The notes: a model not told the origin generated them from the letters alone. A stretch of DNA of 64,000 nt from Luteibacter aegosomatissinici (GCF_023078495.1 NZ_CP095742.1:3720001-3784000), one strand, 5' to 3'. Positions 26,003-36,424 are shown, counted from the stretch's first letter. A program made the numbers and translations.

Positions 26003-27199
26003 TTACTTGAGGTAATTGAAGAGCGAAAGGTTCTGCATCTTTACGTATGCCTGCTGCGCGGCATCGAGTGCCGTCTGCTGCTGTGAGAACTTGCTCGCGG
26101 CGCTGGCGTAATCGAGATCTTGCAGATCGGACAGCGTGCTGTCGTACTGCAGCTTCATGTCCGAGCCCAGGCTGGTTTGCTGATCGAGCGTATTCATGCG
26201 CGCGCCAATTTGCGTGCGCGTATCGAGGAAACTTCCTGCCGCCTGATCAAGGTTCTGCAGCTGCGCATTCACGGCGTTATTCATCGCTGCACCACCGCCT
26301 GGCGTTTCAAAAGCGGTGATAAGGCCAGCGACGGTCGAGAACACATCCTGCGACGACGATGGCGTGACGGAGAACGTATCGCCCGCGGCAGGTGAGCCCG
26401 TCAGGTTGATCTGCGCGCCATTGAAATTGATGACGCCAGACGTACCCGTGTAGGTCCCGGTGCTGACGGCCGGGCCCGTCGGGTCAGCGGCGTCATGGAT
26501 CTCGTAATTATTCGCGTCGGTGAATGTGATGGTGTAACTGCCACCGGTCCACGCGGATGTATCGGTGACGGACGTAGCACCCACGACACCGGTACCGGTG
26601 TTGGCGGTGCCCGCCGCCGTCTGGAATGTGCCGTTACCGCCCTTGATCGACATGAACACGTCATCGCCACTGTCGCCAGTGGCCACCTGCAGGCCGGCGC
26701 CAGCAGCAACCATGCGCTGCCCCTGGTCGCCCGAATACGACACGCCCAGTCCCGACTGCGTGAACGGCTGCGAGGATGTGAGGTTGCCAGCAAAAATGTA
26801 TTCGCCCTGCCCATCCTTCGTGTTCGCCAACGCCACCAGCTGCTGAAGGTTCTGTCGCATTTCCGTCGCGATGGATTTACGCGATTCGTCGGTCTGCGTG
26901 CCGTTGGTACCTTGCAACGCGAGCGTCCGGATACGATCCAGGATATCCGAGGCATTCGACAAAGACTGCTCTTCCACCGACAGGCGCGTATTGGCCATGT
27001 TGATGTTTCGCGTGTACTGGTCGTTCTGCGCGCTGGCCGAGCTTACGTCGACTGCGCGTGCGGCGGCAGCAGGGTTGTCCGATGGCGACTGGATCGCCTT
27101 GCCGTTGCCCAGGGCGAGCTGTGTCTGCGACAGCTCGTACTGCCGGTTCAGCATCTGGTTGACGGACTGCTGCTGCTGCCAGGTCGTGGAAATACGCAT
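26003..27199 (-). CDS. flgL: Hook-filament junction protein FlgL
   Basis: Second junction protein between hook and filament, related to flagellin. MRISTTWQQQQSVNQML and SPSDNPAAAARAVDVSSA are the conserved N-terminal parts; the C-terminus ends in the DAAQQAYVKMQNLSLFNYL helix. 398 residues. Starts 2 bases after flgK. Confidence 0.95.
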   Translation of the reverse strand: MRISTTWQQQQSVNQMLNRQYELSQTQLALGNGKAIQSPSDNPAAAARAVDVSSASAQNDQYTRNINMANTRLSVEEQSLSNASDILDRIRTLALQGTNGTQTDESRKSIATEMRQNLQQLVALANTKDGQGEYIFAGNLTSSQPFTQSGLGVSYSGDQGQRMVAAGAGLQVATGDSGDDVFMSIKGGNGTFQTAAGTANTGTGVVGATSVTDTSAWTGGSYTITFTDANNYEIHDAADPTGPAVSTGTYTGTSGVINFNGAQINLTGSPAAGDTFSVTPSSSQDVFSTVAGLITAFETPGGGAAMNNAVNAQLQNLDQAAGSFLDTRTQIGARMNTLDQQTSLGSDMKLQYDSTLSDLQDLDYASAASKFSQQQTALDAAQQAYVKMQNLSLFNYLK

Positions 27200-27201
27200 G
27201 A

Positions 27202-29073
27202 TCAGCCCTGCACGGCGGAAAGTAGTGACTGGAAAATGGTGTTCGCCGTGGTAATCACCTGGGCGGACGCCGCATAGGCCTGCTGGAACTTCAGGAGGTT
27301 GGCGGCCTCCTCATCTAGGTTCACGCCTGCGACGCTCTGCTGCGACGCCGTGGCCTGGTCGAGGATGCTTTGCTGCGCGCTCAGCGCTGTGTTGGCCGAC
27401 GCACCCGCGGTGCCCACCTGGGCGATGAGCTGGCTGTATGCCTTGCCAACCGTGGTCACGCCGCCATCGAGCACACCTACATTCGCGACGTTGGCCAACG
27501 CGAGGGCATTGCCGTTATCGCCACTGGCGCTGCTGGCAGGCTTGACGCTAAAGGTATCGTTGGTGGCGGGCTTGCCGGTGAGGGTCAGCGACCAGCCATT
27601 ACCGACAATCTTGTCGCCTGGGGTGTAATTCTGATCCGGGCCGCCGTCGATGCTGTACGTGTTTGCCGAGGTAAAGACGATATTGGCCGGCGTCTTGAAA
27701 TTGGCGTTCGTGGTATCGGTGACGGTCAACGCGCCGAGAACGCCACTACCGGTATTTGTTGATGCCTTGCTCGCGGCGAGCGGACCGGAGGCGGCGATCT
27801 TGTTGGTATCGCTGATCGCCACGCTGAGCGACGACGCGGCATTGCGCGTGGGCTGGATCTGGAACGAATCGCCCGCGGCGGCGCCAGCCGTCACGGTGAC
27901 CTGCATGCCACCGACGACGAACGGATCGGTAGCGCTGCCGGTTCCGGACATGGGTACCGTAACGCCGGACGTCGTCGACGCCGTCCACTTCACGCCATCG
28001 AAGCGCATGATGTAGTCGGAGCTATCCAGCTTGGAGACATCGGAGATCGTGGCGGAAACCGTCGCGGTACCAGTGTTCTTCGTGCTGTTGAACACCGCCG
28101 GATCGCCGATGTTGAACATGTTCCCGCCCGCATCGCCGTTCAGGTCGATGCCCTGGGCGCTCTGCTTGTTCACCGCCGAGGTCAAAGCGACGGCGGCCCG
28201 GCCGAGCTGGTTCCGGGCGGGATCGAGTACCGTGGTGCGGAAATCAAACGTGGCGCCCAGCGAGCCGGAACCCAACTGGTTGGAGATCACCGTACCCTGG
28301 GGGTCGACGACCTCGAGGCGGGACGAATCGTACTGGTTGGTCGCGGTTGCCAGCTTGGTGGAGCTGGTGCCGTTGACGAGGGGCAGGCCGTTCCCCACGC
28401 TCACGGTGTACATGTGGTCACTGGTCTGCGTGACATTCACGCCGACAATGGACGACAGGTTGGCCACCGCCTGGTCGCGCTGGTCGAGCAGCTCGCTCGG
28501 CTCAGCACCGCTTGCATAGGCCTTCTGGATCTGCCCGTTGAGGTTGGCGATGTTCTGCGCCAGCGTGTTTATGTTATCGACAGCGCTGCTGATCTGCTGG
28601 TTCGTCTGCGAATCCAGCGACTGGAACTGAGTGGACAGCGACTTGAACGTCGACACGAGCGAGTTCATCTGGCCAATCAGAGCCTGCCGACTGGCCGTAT
28701 CCACGGGCGCATTAGCCACATCACTGATGGCACCGAAGAAACTGTCGAGCGAGGTTTGCAGGTTGGTCGAGCCGCTGACGACGTTATTCACTGATGCGGT
28801 AAGGCTCGCAAACTGGGACGCCCGGCTCTGACTCGAGCTCGCCGACCACACCTGCTGGGTGAGGAACTGGCTGTACGCACGCTGCACACTGACCGCATCG
28901 GCACCCTGGCCGACGTAGTAGCCACCCTGGTACTGCGGCGCACGCGCATTGAACGTGGTCGTCTGCCGGCTATAGCCGACCGTGTTCACGTTACTGATGT
29001 TATTGCCAACGGTCGACAGACCCACTTGCGAGGCAAGCAGGCCGGAGACACCGGTGGAAAGTAAGTCAGCCAT
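27202..29073 (-). CDS. flgK: Hook-filament junction protein FlgK
   Basis: First hook-filament junction protein. 623 residues with the N-terminal rod-type motif (LLSTGVSGLLASQVGLSTVGNNISNVNTVGYSRQ) and the conserved C-terminus (VNLDEEAANLLKFQQAYAASAQVITTANTIFQSL). Strong AAAGGAA Shine-Dalgarno. 36 bases separate it from flgJ. Confidence 0.97.
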   Translation of the reverse strand: MADLLSTGVSGLLASQVGLSTVGNNISNVNTVGYSRQTTTFNARAPQYQGGYYVGQGADAVSVQRAYSQFLTQQVWSASSSQSRASQFASLTASVNNVVSGSTNLQTSLDSFFGAISDVANAPVDTASRQALIGQMNSLVSTFKSLSTQFQSLDSQTNQQISSAVDNINTLAQNIANLNGQIQKAYASGAEPSELLDQRDQAVANLSSIVGVNVTQTSDHMYTVSVGNGLPLVNGTSSTKLATATNQYDSSRLEVVDPQGTVISNQLGSGSLGATFDFRTTVLDPARNQLGRAAVALTSAVNKQSAQGIDLNGDAGGNMFNIGDPAVFNSTKNTGTATVSATISDVSKLDSSDYIMRFDGVKWTASTTSGVTVPMSGTGSATDPFVVGGMQVTVTAGAAAGDSFQIQPTRNAASSLSVAISDTNKIAASGPLAASKASTNTGSGVLGALTVTDTTNANFKTPANIVFTSANTYSIDGGPDQNYTPGDKIVGNGWSLTLTGKPATNDTFSVKPASSASGDNGNALALANVANVGVLDGGVTTVGKAYSQLIAQVGTAGASANTALSAQQSILDQATASQQSVAGVNLDEEAANLLKFQQAYAASAQVITTANTIFQSLLSAVQG

Positions 29074-29109
29074 CGTTAGTTCCTTTTGTTCTCTTCACCA
29101 GGCCCGTGG

Positions 29110-30111
29110 TTAAAGATCCGCAGCGATGTGCTTGAGCGCTGCGAGCGCCTGCTTCATCACCGGGCCATTGGCGATATCGGTAAGCTTCTGCGCGTAGCTC
29201 GGGTCCGTGGCGTAACCGCCCTGGGTAAGCGCATGGGCGAAGCCCGCGATATCGTCGCCGCGGCCAACGGCCTTCGCGTAACGCGGGCTGCTGGCGACCA
29301 TATCGGCGTAATCCTTGAAGGAATCCGACGGGGAGTCGTACGCGCGGAAGCTATCCTTCTTGCGCACGGCCACGCCGTTTTCGTATTCCAGTGTTGGTAC
29401 GTTGACCCGCTTGCCATCCCAGCTGCTGCCAGCCTTGATGCCAAACATGTTGTTGCTGGCCGTGCTGCCCTGGGCAGGCATGTGCTTGCCCCAACCGGTC
29501 TCGAGCGCGGCCTGCGCGAGCAGCGCGCGCACGGACACGCCAAGCTTCTTTGCAGCCTCAATGGCGTGCGGGGCGAATTTCTCGACGAACTCCTGCGGGC
29601 TGTCGATCGAACCCACGGCGTTGGCGACGGCGGAAGCACCCTGCCCCACCGTGCGGCCCGCACTGGAGAGCATGCGCTCGAGCGAGTTCATCAAGCCGCT
29701 GTTCTGGTCCGAGGGCGACGACACGGCATCGGCCGTGGAGGCCGAACCGGTCACGCCATCAAACAGGCCGTTGTCGCGATCACTTCCCGAGGCAGATGCC
29801 CCGCCCAGCTGGCGCACGAGCATATCGGCAATACCGATGCCCTTACCCTGCGACAGCGTCACGGACAACTGGTGGTCCAGCATGTCGCGGTACGAGTTGG
29901 CCTCGCTGGAACCCATGATGTCGTCACCACCCATGGCGGCGCTGGCGTCGCGCATGGACTTCAGCATCATCTGGGTGAAGATCGATTCGAACTGCTTGGC
30001 GACCGTGGGCAGTGCGGCCTTGGAATCCTGCTGCGCGGCCGAACGCAGGCCGGCAAACGCGGACATGTCCGAGTAAGTGCCAAGACGCTGGTTGTCGACC
30101 GCGGTAGCCAT
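29110..30111 (-). CDS. flgJ: Rod cap and peptidoglycan hydrolase FlgJ
   Basis: Two-domain form: the N-terminal rod-cap domain (AKQFESIFTQMMLKSMRDA) and a C-terminal glucosaminidase domain (LAQAALETGWGKHMP...NMFGIKAG) that opens the cell wall for the rod. 333 residues. It starts 1 base after the flgI stop. Confidence 0.96.
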   Translation of the reverse strand: MATAVDNQRLGTYSDMSAFAGLRSAAQQDSKAALPTVAKQFESIFTQMMLKSMRDASAAMGGDDIMGSSEANSYRDMLDHQLSVTLSQGKGIGIADMLVRQLGGASASGSDRDNGLFDGVTGSASTADAVSSPSDQNSGLMNSLERMLSSAGRTVGQGASAVANAVGSIDSPQEFVEKFAPHAIEAAKKLGVSVRALLAQAALETGWGKHMPAQGSTASNNMFGIKAGSSWDGKRVNVPTLEYENGVAVRKKDSFRAYDSPSDSFKDYADMVASSPRYAKAVGRGDDIAGFAHALTQGGYATDPSYAQKLTDIANGPVMKQALAALKHIAADL

Positions 30112-30112
30112 G

Positions 30113-31240
30113 TCAGATCACCACCAGTTCCGCGCGCAACGCACCGGACTCTTTCAGTGCCTGCAGGATGGAAATGAGATCGCTGGGCGACGCACCGACC
30201 TGGTTCACCGCGCGCACGATCGAATCCAGGCTGGTGCCCGGGCCAAACTTGAACATGTGGCCGCCGTTCTCGCTGACCGCCACCTGGCTGCTGGGCACGA
30301 CGGCGGTCTGGCCGCGGCTGAAGGCGCCGGGCTGGCTAACCTGCGGCTGCTCGCTGATCGTGACCTGGATGGAGCCATGGGCCACGGCGGCGGTGCCGAC
30401 CTTCACATCCGAGCCGATGACCACGGTGCCCGTGCGCGAATTGACGATCACGCGGGCCGGCGCATCACCCGGCGTGACATCCAGTGCCTGGATGGTGGCC
30501 AGCCAGGACACGCGCTGCGACGGATCGAGCGGTGCACGCACGGCGATGGTGGCCGAATCGATGGCGTTGGCGGTACCGGCGCCAAAGCTGCTGTTCACAG
30601 CCTGGGCTACGCGATTGGCCGTCATGAAGTCGGCGGTGTTCAGGTTAAGCATGATATCGCCGCCCTTGTCGAACGCCGTAGGCACGCTGCGTTCGATGCT
30701 GCCGCCGCCCGGGATACGGCCGCTGGCGGAGATATTCACCTGCACGCTGGAACCGCTCTTACCCTGGGCGCTGACGCCGCCGACGATGACGCTGCCCTGG
30801 GCGATGGCATACACCTGGCCATCGGCACCCTTCAGCGGCGACATCAGCAGCTCACCGCCACGAATGCTCTTGGCGTTACCGATCGAAGCCACGGTCACGT
30901 CGATCTTCTGGCCCGGCTTCGCGAACGGCGGGATCTCGGCGGTGATAGTGACGGCCGCTGCGTTCTTCAGCTGCGGCCGCACGTTGCTGGGCACGTTCAC
31001 GCCAAACTGCTGGAGCATGTTCTCCAGGCTCTGCGTGGTGAACGGGGCCTGGCTGGTCTGATCACCACTGCCATCCAGGCCCACGACCAGGCCGTAGCCC
31101 ACCAGCTGGTTGCTGCGCACGCCGCCCACCTGCGCCAGGTCGCGGATCTTGTCGGCATGCGCCGGCACGATGGCGAACAGCGCCAGCACGGCGGCAGCGG
31201 TGCGGCTGATAACGCGGAGACGGGCGAATGCGGTCTTCAT
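30113..31240 (-). CDS. flgI: Flagellar P-ring protein FlgI
   Basis: Forms the bushing in the peptidoglycan layer. Signal peptide ends near [31 protein letters not shown], the conserved mature start. 375 residues from the ATG at 31240, which overlaps the flgH stop in TGATG; an upstream in-frame start at 31255 is less likely. Confidence 0.96.
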   Translation of the reverse strand: MKTAFARLRVISRTAAAVLALFAIVPAHADKIRDLAQVGGVRSNQLVGYGLVVGLDGSGDQTSQAPFTTQSLENMLQQFGVNVPSNVRPQLKNAAAVTITAEIPPFAKPGQKIDVTVASIGNAKSIRGGELLMSPLKGADGQVYAIAQGSVIVGGVSAQGKSGSSVQVNISASGRIPGGGSIERSVPTAFDKGGDIMLNLNTADFMTANRVAQAVNSSFGAGTANAIDSATIAVRAPLDPSQRVSWLATIQALDVTPGDAPARVIVNSRTGTVVIGSDVKVGTAAVAHGSIQVTISEQPQVSQPGAFSRGQTAVVPSSQVAVSENGGHMFKFGPGTSLDSIVRAVNQVGASPSDLISILQALKESGALRAELVVI

Positions 31241-31932
31241 CAGAACGGCATCCACTTCGAATCGAAGAAGCGCGACAGCCAGCCGCGCGTGTTCGAATCG
31301 GCCAGCGTACCCTTGCCGACGTATTCGATCTTGGCATCGGCGACGCGGCTGGAAAGAACAACGTTGTCGTTGCCGATATCCTGCGGACGCACGATGCCGG
31401 AAATGCGGACCAGTTCCTCACCCTGGTTGATGGTGAGCCACTTTTCACCCTGTACCACCAGCGCGCCGTTGCTCAGGCGCTTGCTGACCGTGACGGTGAT
31501 TTCGCCATTGAGCGTATTGCTCTGGCTGGAGGCACCATCGCCATCGAACGAGTTGCTGGATGCCAGGCTGCTGTCGGCCACCTTGCCGCCTACTTTCAAA
31601 CCGTGGCCAAGCAGCGACGGCGCCGTGATGTTGTTGCCGTTTTTCTTGCTGGTGCTGGTCGCGGCTTTCTTGCTGGCCTGCGTGCTTTCCACCAGGGTGA
31701 TGGTCAGGATATCGCCCATGCGGTGGGCGCGCGGGTCGGCGAATAGCTCCATCGACTGCTGGTCGGCATAGATGGAGCCGCTGGGCATGGCGGTGCGGGC
31801 CGGCTCTTCCGGCAGCGTGGCGGTATACATCGGCTTGGGCGTCGGCGGCACGATGGCGCAACCCGCGAGGGTGGCGATCGGCAGCGCGGCGACGAAAAGA
31901 CGGGCGGAGAGGCGATTCATGGCGTAGCTCAT
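31240..31932 (-). CDS. flgH: Flagellar L-ring lipoprotein FlgH
   Basis: Outer-membrane ring of the basal body. Lipobox LAGC after a hydrophobic signal gives a lipoprotein, as expected. Conserved [29 protein letters not shown] is present. 230 residues from 31932, which overlaps the flgG stop; a start at 31920 is also possible. Confidence 0.95.
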   Translation of the reverse strand: MSYAMNRLSARLFVAALPIATLAGCAIVPPTPKPMYTATLPEEPARTAMPSGSIYADQQSMELFADPRAHRMGDILTITLVESTQASKKAATSTSKKNGNNITAPSLLGHGLKVGGKVADSSLASSNSFDGDGASSQSNTLNGEITVTVSKRLSNGALVVQGEKWLTINQGEELVRISGIVRPQDIGNDNVVLSSRVADAKIEYVGKGTLADSNTRGWLSRFFDSKWMPF

Positions 31933-32717
31933 CAGGTCTTCTGGGTGATGAACTGGAGCATCTGATCGGCCGCCGATACGGCCTTCGAGTTCATCTCGTA
32001 GGCGCGCTGGGTTTCGATCATGTTCACCATTTCCTCGACGACGTTGACGTTCGACGATTCGAGGGCGTTCTGCTGGATGTTGCCGAGGCCGTTCAGGCCG
32101 GCCGTACCCGTCTGCGGCGTGCCGCTGGCGGTGGTCTCCAGGTACAGGTTGTCGCCGCGAGGCTCCAGGCCCGCGGGGTTAACAAAGTCGGCGAGCTGGA
32201 TCTGGCCCACCGTCTGCGAGGCGGAGTTGCCTTGCGTGGTCACGCTCACCGTGCCGTCGTTGCCGATCGTCACCGCCGTCGCGTTGGCAGGGATGTTGAT
32301 GGCCGGCTCGAGCGGGTAGCCATCGTTCGTGACGATCTGGCCATCCTGGTCGCGCTTGAGCGAACCATCACGCGTGTAGCCGACGGTGCCATCGGGCATG
32401 GTGACCTGCAGGAAGCCGCGGCCATCGATGCGCACATCGAGCGGGTTATCGGTCTGCTGCGAACCGCCCTGCTCGAACATCTTCTGGGTGCCGACCACGC
32501 GTACACCGGTACCGATCATGAAGCCGGTCGGCGAGGTGGTCTGCTCGGTCGTCTGGCCGCCGGCCTGGCCACGGTTCTGGTAGGCCAGATCCTCGAACTC
32601 GGCGCGGGCGCGCTTGAAGCCCGTGGTGTTCGTGTTGGCCAGGTTGTTCGAGACGACATCCATGCGCGTCTGCTGCGCATCGAGGCCGGTCTTGGCGATC
32701 CAGAGGGACGTGAACAT
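31932..32717 (-). CDS. flgG: Distal rod protein FlgG
   Basis: Main distal rod subunit. 261 residues, with the rod signature [33 protein letters not shown] and C-terminal [22 protein letters not shown] 62-base gap with a short GC-rich hairpin (CGCGACG/CGTCGCG at 32751-32770) separates it from flgF. Confidence 0.97.
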   Translation of the reverse strand: MFTSLWIAKTGLDAQQTRMDVVSNNLANTNTTGFKRARAEFEDLAYQNRGQAGGQTTEQTTSPTGFMIGTGVRVVGTQKMFEQGGSQQTDNPLDVRIDGRGFLQVTMPDGTVGYTRDGSLKRDQDGQIVTNDGYPLEPAINIPANATAVTIGNDGTVSVTTQGNSASQTVGQIQLADFVNPAGLEPRGDNLYLETTASGTPQTGTAGLNGLGNIQQNALESSNVNVVEEMVNMIETQRAYEMNSKAVSAADQMLQFITQKT

Positions 32718-32779
32718 CTTTGACTCCTGCGCGCTTGGCGCCTGCTATGCCGCGACGGTTTTGCGTCGCGCGGCGGTGG

Positions 32780-33520
32780 TTACCCCACCTGTAGCAATTT
32801 CGATGCCGACTGCTCGTTTTCGTCCGCAGCTTTTATCGAACGGACCTGCATTTCGTATTCCCGGGAGAGGGAAATCATCTTCACGAGCACTTCGGAAGGG
32901 TTGACGTTGCTGGATTCCAGCTCGCCAGAGACCACGCGGACGTTGGCGTCGGCCTCGGCCGGATTGCCGTCACGCGTGTGCATGAGGCCATCGGCGCCGG
33001 CCTGCAGCTGGTCGTCACCCGGATTCACCAGCTTGATGCGGTCGGTGGTTGTAAGCGTATTCGGCGACTGACCCAGCGGGACCACGGAAATCGTGCCGTC
33101 ACTACCGATCTTCACGCTGGAAGCCTGCGGGATCGTGATGGGGCCGCCGCCGCCCATGACGGTATTGCCACGCATATCCGTCAAAAGACCGTCGGCGTCG
33201 ATGCGCAGGTTGCCGGCGCGCGTGTAAGCCTCGTCGCCATTCGGGGTCTGCACGGCGATCCAGCCGTTCCCCTGGATGGCGATATCCAGGTCGTTGCCCG
33301 TGGCCATCTGGTTGCCCTGGGTGGTATCGAAACCGATGCCCTGGGCCACGCCATTGATACGCGTCTGCAAGCCATCGCCCTGGACCGGCAGGCTCTGGAA
33401 CGCCGACAGCTCGGCCTTGAAGCCGGTGGTGTTGGCGTTGGCCAGGTTGTGCGCGACTTCGGCCTGTGCCCGCATGGTCTGCGTGGCGCCGGTCATCGCT
33501 ACATATACGGAACGGTCCAT
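32780..33520 (-). CDS. flgF: Proximal rod protein FlgF
   Basis: Rod subunit. 246 residues; N-terminal MDRSVYVAMTGATQTMRAQAEVAHNLANANTTGFKAE and C-terminal VKMISLSREYEMQVRSIKAADE mark the flagellar rod family. Located between hook gene flgE and flgG as usual. Confidence 0.95.
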   Translation of the reverse strand: MDRSVYVAMTGATQTMRAQAEVAHNLANANTTGFKAELSAFQSLPVQGDGLQTRINGVAQGIGFDTTQGNQMATGNDLDIAIQGNGWIAVQTPNGDEAYTRAGNLRIDADGLLTDMRGNTVMGGGGPITIPQASSVKIGSDGTISVVPLGQSPNTLTTTDRIKLVNPGDDQLQAGADGLMHTRDGNPAEADANVRVVSGELESSNVNPSEVLVKMISLSREYEMQVRSIKAADENEQSASKLLQVG

Positions 33521-33545
33521 GGCGGTTTTCCCTGCGACGGCCCTG

Positions 33546-33575
33546 GGCGGGTGCGGCGATCACGCCGCGCCCGCC
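33546..33575 (-). promoter_or_regulatory. Stable hairpin between flgE and flgF
   Basis: GGCGGG(T)GCGGCG and CGCCGC(G)CCCGCC form a 13-position stem with one mismatch and a 4-base loop, 9 bases after the flgE stop. With no T-run it is better read as an RNA stabiliser or partial stop within the operon. Confidence 0.5.
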
Positions 33576-33583
33576 ACCGGGGC

Positions 33584-34810
33584 TTAGTTGCGGATGTTAA
33601 TGATCGTCTGGGTCAGCGTGTTGTCGGTCGAGATGACCTGGGCGTTGGCCTGGTAGTTGCGCTGCGCCTTGATCATGTTGACCAGCTGGGCGGTCAGGTC
33701 GGCCGTGTTGGAGGCTTCGAGCTGGCCGGATTCGATATCACCCATGTCACCGGAGCCGGCCGAACCGCGAACCGGCTGGCCCGAATCGGCCGAGGCGGCC
33801 CAGTTCGTGTCGTTCAGCTGGCGCAGGCCCTGCGGGTTGGCGAAGGTGGCCAGGGCGACCTGGCCCAGCGGCACCGACACACCATTGGTGTACTTCGCCG
33901 ACACCGTGCCATCGGAGGCCACGTCGATCGCCGAGAACTTGCCGGCGGCGTAGCCGTCGTTGGTGGTGGCGGTGGTCGAGGAGGCATCGCCGAACTGGGT
34001 GACCTTGCTCATGTCGAGCGTCAGGTTCATCGGGTTCGCGCCCGGGTTGGGCGAGACCGCACCGAAGTTCAGCTTGCCGTTCGTGGGCGTCAGCATGGAG
34101 CCGCCGCTGTTGAACGTCATGGCCTGGGCGCCACCTACCTGGGTGCCGTCCACGGTCATGTAGGCGTTCCACTGGTTGGAGCCGGTGGCGTCCTTCGCGT
34201 AGTACACGTTCACCGTATGCGCCGCGCCCAGCGAATCGTAAGCCTGGAAGGTCGACATCGAGTTGTAAGAGGTGTCGTCCTTGGGATCGAAGGTTGCGTT
34301 GGCCGGGGCCGAGGCGCTGGCCGAAAGGTTGGCCGAAATACCGATATTGGCGCTGGCCTTGGCGGCGGAGGTGCCCGAGGTGAGCTGCAGGTCCTGCAGG
34401 GCGCTCTGGTCGAAGCCGCCCGACGCCGTCGGCGGGTACACCTGCAGGTGCTGGCCGGTGGCGTTCACGATGTAGTTGTTGTCGTCCGGATGGAAATTGC
34501 CGGCACGGGTGTACGAATAGCCCGAACCATCGCGCAGGGTGAAAAAGCCCGTACCGCTAATGGCCATATCGTACGAATTGCCGGTCTGCGTCATGTTGCC
34601 GTTGCTGAACTGCTGGGCAATGTTGGTGACGCGTACGCCGTTGCCACTGGCCGTGGCGGAAAGGTTCTGGCCGGCCACCGAATACACCTGCGAGAACTCC
34701 GCACGCGAGCCCTTGAAGCCCACGGTGCTGGTGTTGGCGATGTTGTTGGCGGTGACTTCCAGGTCCGTTGAAGCAGCGTTGATGCCGCTGAGCGCGATAT
34801 CGAAAGGCAT
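33584..34810 (-). CDS. flgE: Flagellar hook protein FlgE
   Basis: Hook subunit. 408 residues with MPFDIALSGINAASTDLEVTANNIANTSTVGFKGSRAEF at the start and AQLVNMIKAQRNYQANAQVISTDNTLTQTIINIRN at the end. Follows flgD after 21 bases. Confidence 0.97.
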   Translation of the reverse strand: MPFDIALSGINAASTDLEVTANNIANTSTVGFKGSRAEFSQVYSVAGQNLSATASGNGVRVTNIAQQFSNGNMTQTGNSYDMAISGTGFFTLRDGSGYSYTRAGNFHPDDNNYIVNATGQHLQVYPPTASGGFDQSALQDLQLTSGTSAAKASANIGISANLSASASAPANATFDPKDDTSYNSMSTFQAYDSLGAAHTVNVYYAKDATGSNQWNAYMTVDGTQVGGAQAMTFNSGGSMLTPTNGKLNFGAVSPNPGANPMNLTLDMSKVTQFGDASSTTATTNDGYAAGKFSAIDVASDGTVSAKYTNGVSVPLGQVALATFANPQGLRQLNDTNWAASADSGQPVRGSAGSGDMGDIESGQLEASNTADLTAQLVNMIKAQRNYQANAQVISTDNTLTQTIINIRN

Positions 34811-34831
34811 GGAGGTAGGTCCTCGGTGGGA

Positions 34832-35488
34832 TTACAGGATTTGGGCGATCTGGCTGAGCAGGGCGCCGCCGTAACCGGCCACCTGCACGTACGTGCCGTC
34901 GGTGCCGGAGGCGCCAACGCCTTCCACCTTGCCCTTGATGAACGTGTCGGCAGCCGTGGTGCCGGACGTGGCGGAGATCTGGTAGACGCCATCCGCGAGC
35001 TGAGTACCGTCGTCGGATTTGCCATCCCAGGTGAACTGCTGAAGGCCCGCATCCGGCTGGCCCATGGGAATGGTGCGGACCACGTTGCCGGCGCTGTCCT
35101 TGATCTGGACGCTGACATAGGTACCCGACGTCGGTACGTTGACCGCACCGGAAAGCGTCGAATCGGTGAGCTTGCCTGCGCTCGACGGCACGAGGACATC
35201 GTTGCCGACCAGCGACGCCGCGCGCACGAACTGATCGCCAGTGAGGTTGGACGACAAGGTGTCAAACGAGGACTGCAGTTCCTGGGTAGCGGCCACCTGG
35301 GAGAACTGCGCCATCTGGGCCACCATGTCATTGGCGTCCATTGGCTTGGTCGGGTCCTGGTTGGTCATCTGGGTGACCATCAGCTTCAGGAAATCGGACT
35401 GATCGAGCGTTTGCTGCTGCAGCTGGGACGAGCTGCCGCTGGTGCTGCTGGTGCCGCTGGTACTGCTGGTGCCGTTGACGGTGGTCAT
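34832..35488 (-). CDS. flgD: Hook assembly scaffold FlgD
   Basis: Hook cap protein needed to assemble FlgE. 218 residues; the conserved segment DFLKLMVTQMTNQDPTKPMDANDMVAQMAQFSQV is intact. The N-terminus carries a Gly/Thr/Ser repeat (see 35435-35473). Confidence 0.96.
   Translation of the reverse strand: MTTVNGTSSTSGTSSTSGSSSQLQQQTLDQSDFLKLMVTQMTNQDPTKPMDANDMVAQMAQFSQVAATQELQSSFDTLSSNLTGDQFVRAASLVGNDVLVPSSAGKLTDSTLSGAVNVPTSGTYVSVQIKDSAGNVVRTIPMGQPDAGLQQFTWDGKSDDGTQLADGVYQISATSGTTAADTFIKGKVEGVGASGTDGTYVQVAGYGGALLSQIAQIL
35435..35473 (-). repeat. Ser/Thr/Gly coding repeat at the FlgD N-terminus
   Basis: Residues 6-18 read GTSSTSGTSSTSG: an imperfect duplication of an 18-base unit ahead of the conserved export region. 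Confidence 0.75.
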
Positions 35489-35499
35489 GATGGAAGGCC

Positions 35500-35913
35500 T
35501 TATTTGCCGAGGTCGAGCGTCTTCTGCATGAGCTGCCTTGCGCTGTTCATGACTTCGACGTTGTTCTGGTAGGAGCGCGACGCGGAGATCATGTTGACCA
35601 GCTCGTCGACCGGGTTGACGTTGCTCTGCCAGACGTTGCCGTCGGCATCCGCCATGGGATTGGAAGGCTCGTAGCGGGCCTGCACAGGCGCCTGGCTTTC
35701 GGTGATGCCCATGGCGCGGACACCCTCGTTCTCCATCTGGCCGTTGACCATGGCCTGCACCGAGGAAAACATCGGCTGCTTGGCACGGTAGGCACCCGCC
35801 TCGCTGCTGGCCACGCTATCGGCGTTGGCCATGTTGCTGGCGGTGGTATTGAGGCGGGCCGACTGCGCGGCCATGCCGGAGCCAGCCACGTCAAAGATCT
35901 TGAGCAGGCTCAT
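35500..35913 (-). CDS. flgC: Proximal rod protein FlgC
   Basis: Rod subunit. 137 residues; FDVAGSGMAAQSARLNTTASNMANADSV and VDELVNMISASRSYQNNVEVMNSARQLM are the conserved ends. Overlaps flgB by 4 bases. Confidence 0.96.
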   Translation of the reverse strand: MSLLKIFDVAGSGMAAQSARLNTTASNMANADSVASSEAGAYRAKQPMFSSVQAMVNGQMENEGVRAMGITESQAPVQARYEPSNPMADADGNVWQSNVNPVDELVNMISASRSYQNNVEVMNSARQLMQKTLDLGK

Positions 35914-36329
35914 GAGCTGCCTCCGGTGATGGCGGTGCGCATCATGTGAATCTGCGCGGTGATGAAGCTCAGCGACGCCTGGTAGTGGATGGCGTTGCCA
36001 GCAAACTGGGCCTGCTCGACCTGCGTATCCACGGTGTTGCCATCCATGGACGGCTGCGTGGCGGTGCGGTACTTGAGCTGGTCGGCATCGGCCAGGGCGT
36101 AGGTGGGGTTACCGCCGATATGGCCGGATTCCGTCGCCGCCATCTGCAGTTGGTTACCGTCCTCGGCCCCGCTTGCCGCCGTAAGGGCTTTGCGGAAGTC
36201 AACATCGCGGGCGAGGAAGCCCGGGGTATCCGCATTGGCGAGGTTCGACGAGATGATTTCCGCACGGCGCTGCCACAGGCCGAGTGCCTGTGGGTGCATG
36301 CCGAGCAGCGGATCTGGTTTGTCGATCAT
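35910..36329 (-). CDS. flgB: Proximal rod protein FlgB
   Basis: First rod gene of the flgBCDEFGHIJKL run. 139 residues; LWQRRAEIISSNLANADTPGFLARDVDFRKAL is the family signature. A sigma-54 promoter lies about 40 bases upstream. Confidence 0.96.
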   Translation of the reverse strand: MIDKPDPLLGMHPQALGLWQRRAEIISSNLANADTPGFLARDVDFRKALTAASGAEDGNQLQMAATESGHIGGNPTYALADADQLKYRTATQPSMDGNTVDTQVEQAQFAGNAIHYQASLSFITAQIHMMRTAITGGSS

Positions 36330-36368
36330 GGGCGTGGGCCCCCTCTTGGGTCTTGGCCCATGGGGATC

Positions 36369-36384
36369 AGCAAGACGCGTGCCA
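36369..36384 (-). promoter_or_regulatory. Sigma-54 promoter of flgB
   Basis: On the minus strand TGGCACGCGTCTTGCT matches both boxes with GG-N10-GC spacing. Expected start near 36358, leader of about 30 bases. Confidence 0.88.
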
Positions 36385-36404
36385 CGCCCTGCCCCATAAC
36401 GCGA

Positions 36405-36424
36405 AACGGCGCCGTAGCGCCGTT
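36405..36424 (-). terminator. Terminator-like hairpin after cheV
   Basis: Perfect 8-base stem AACGGCGC/GCGCCGTT with loop CGTA, followed on the minus strand by a few T residues (TTTCGCGTT). It lies about 90 bases after cheV and 20 before the flgB promoter, so it would separate the two transcripts. Confidence 0.6.
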
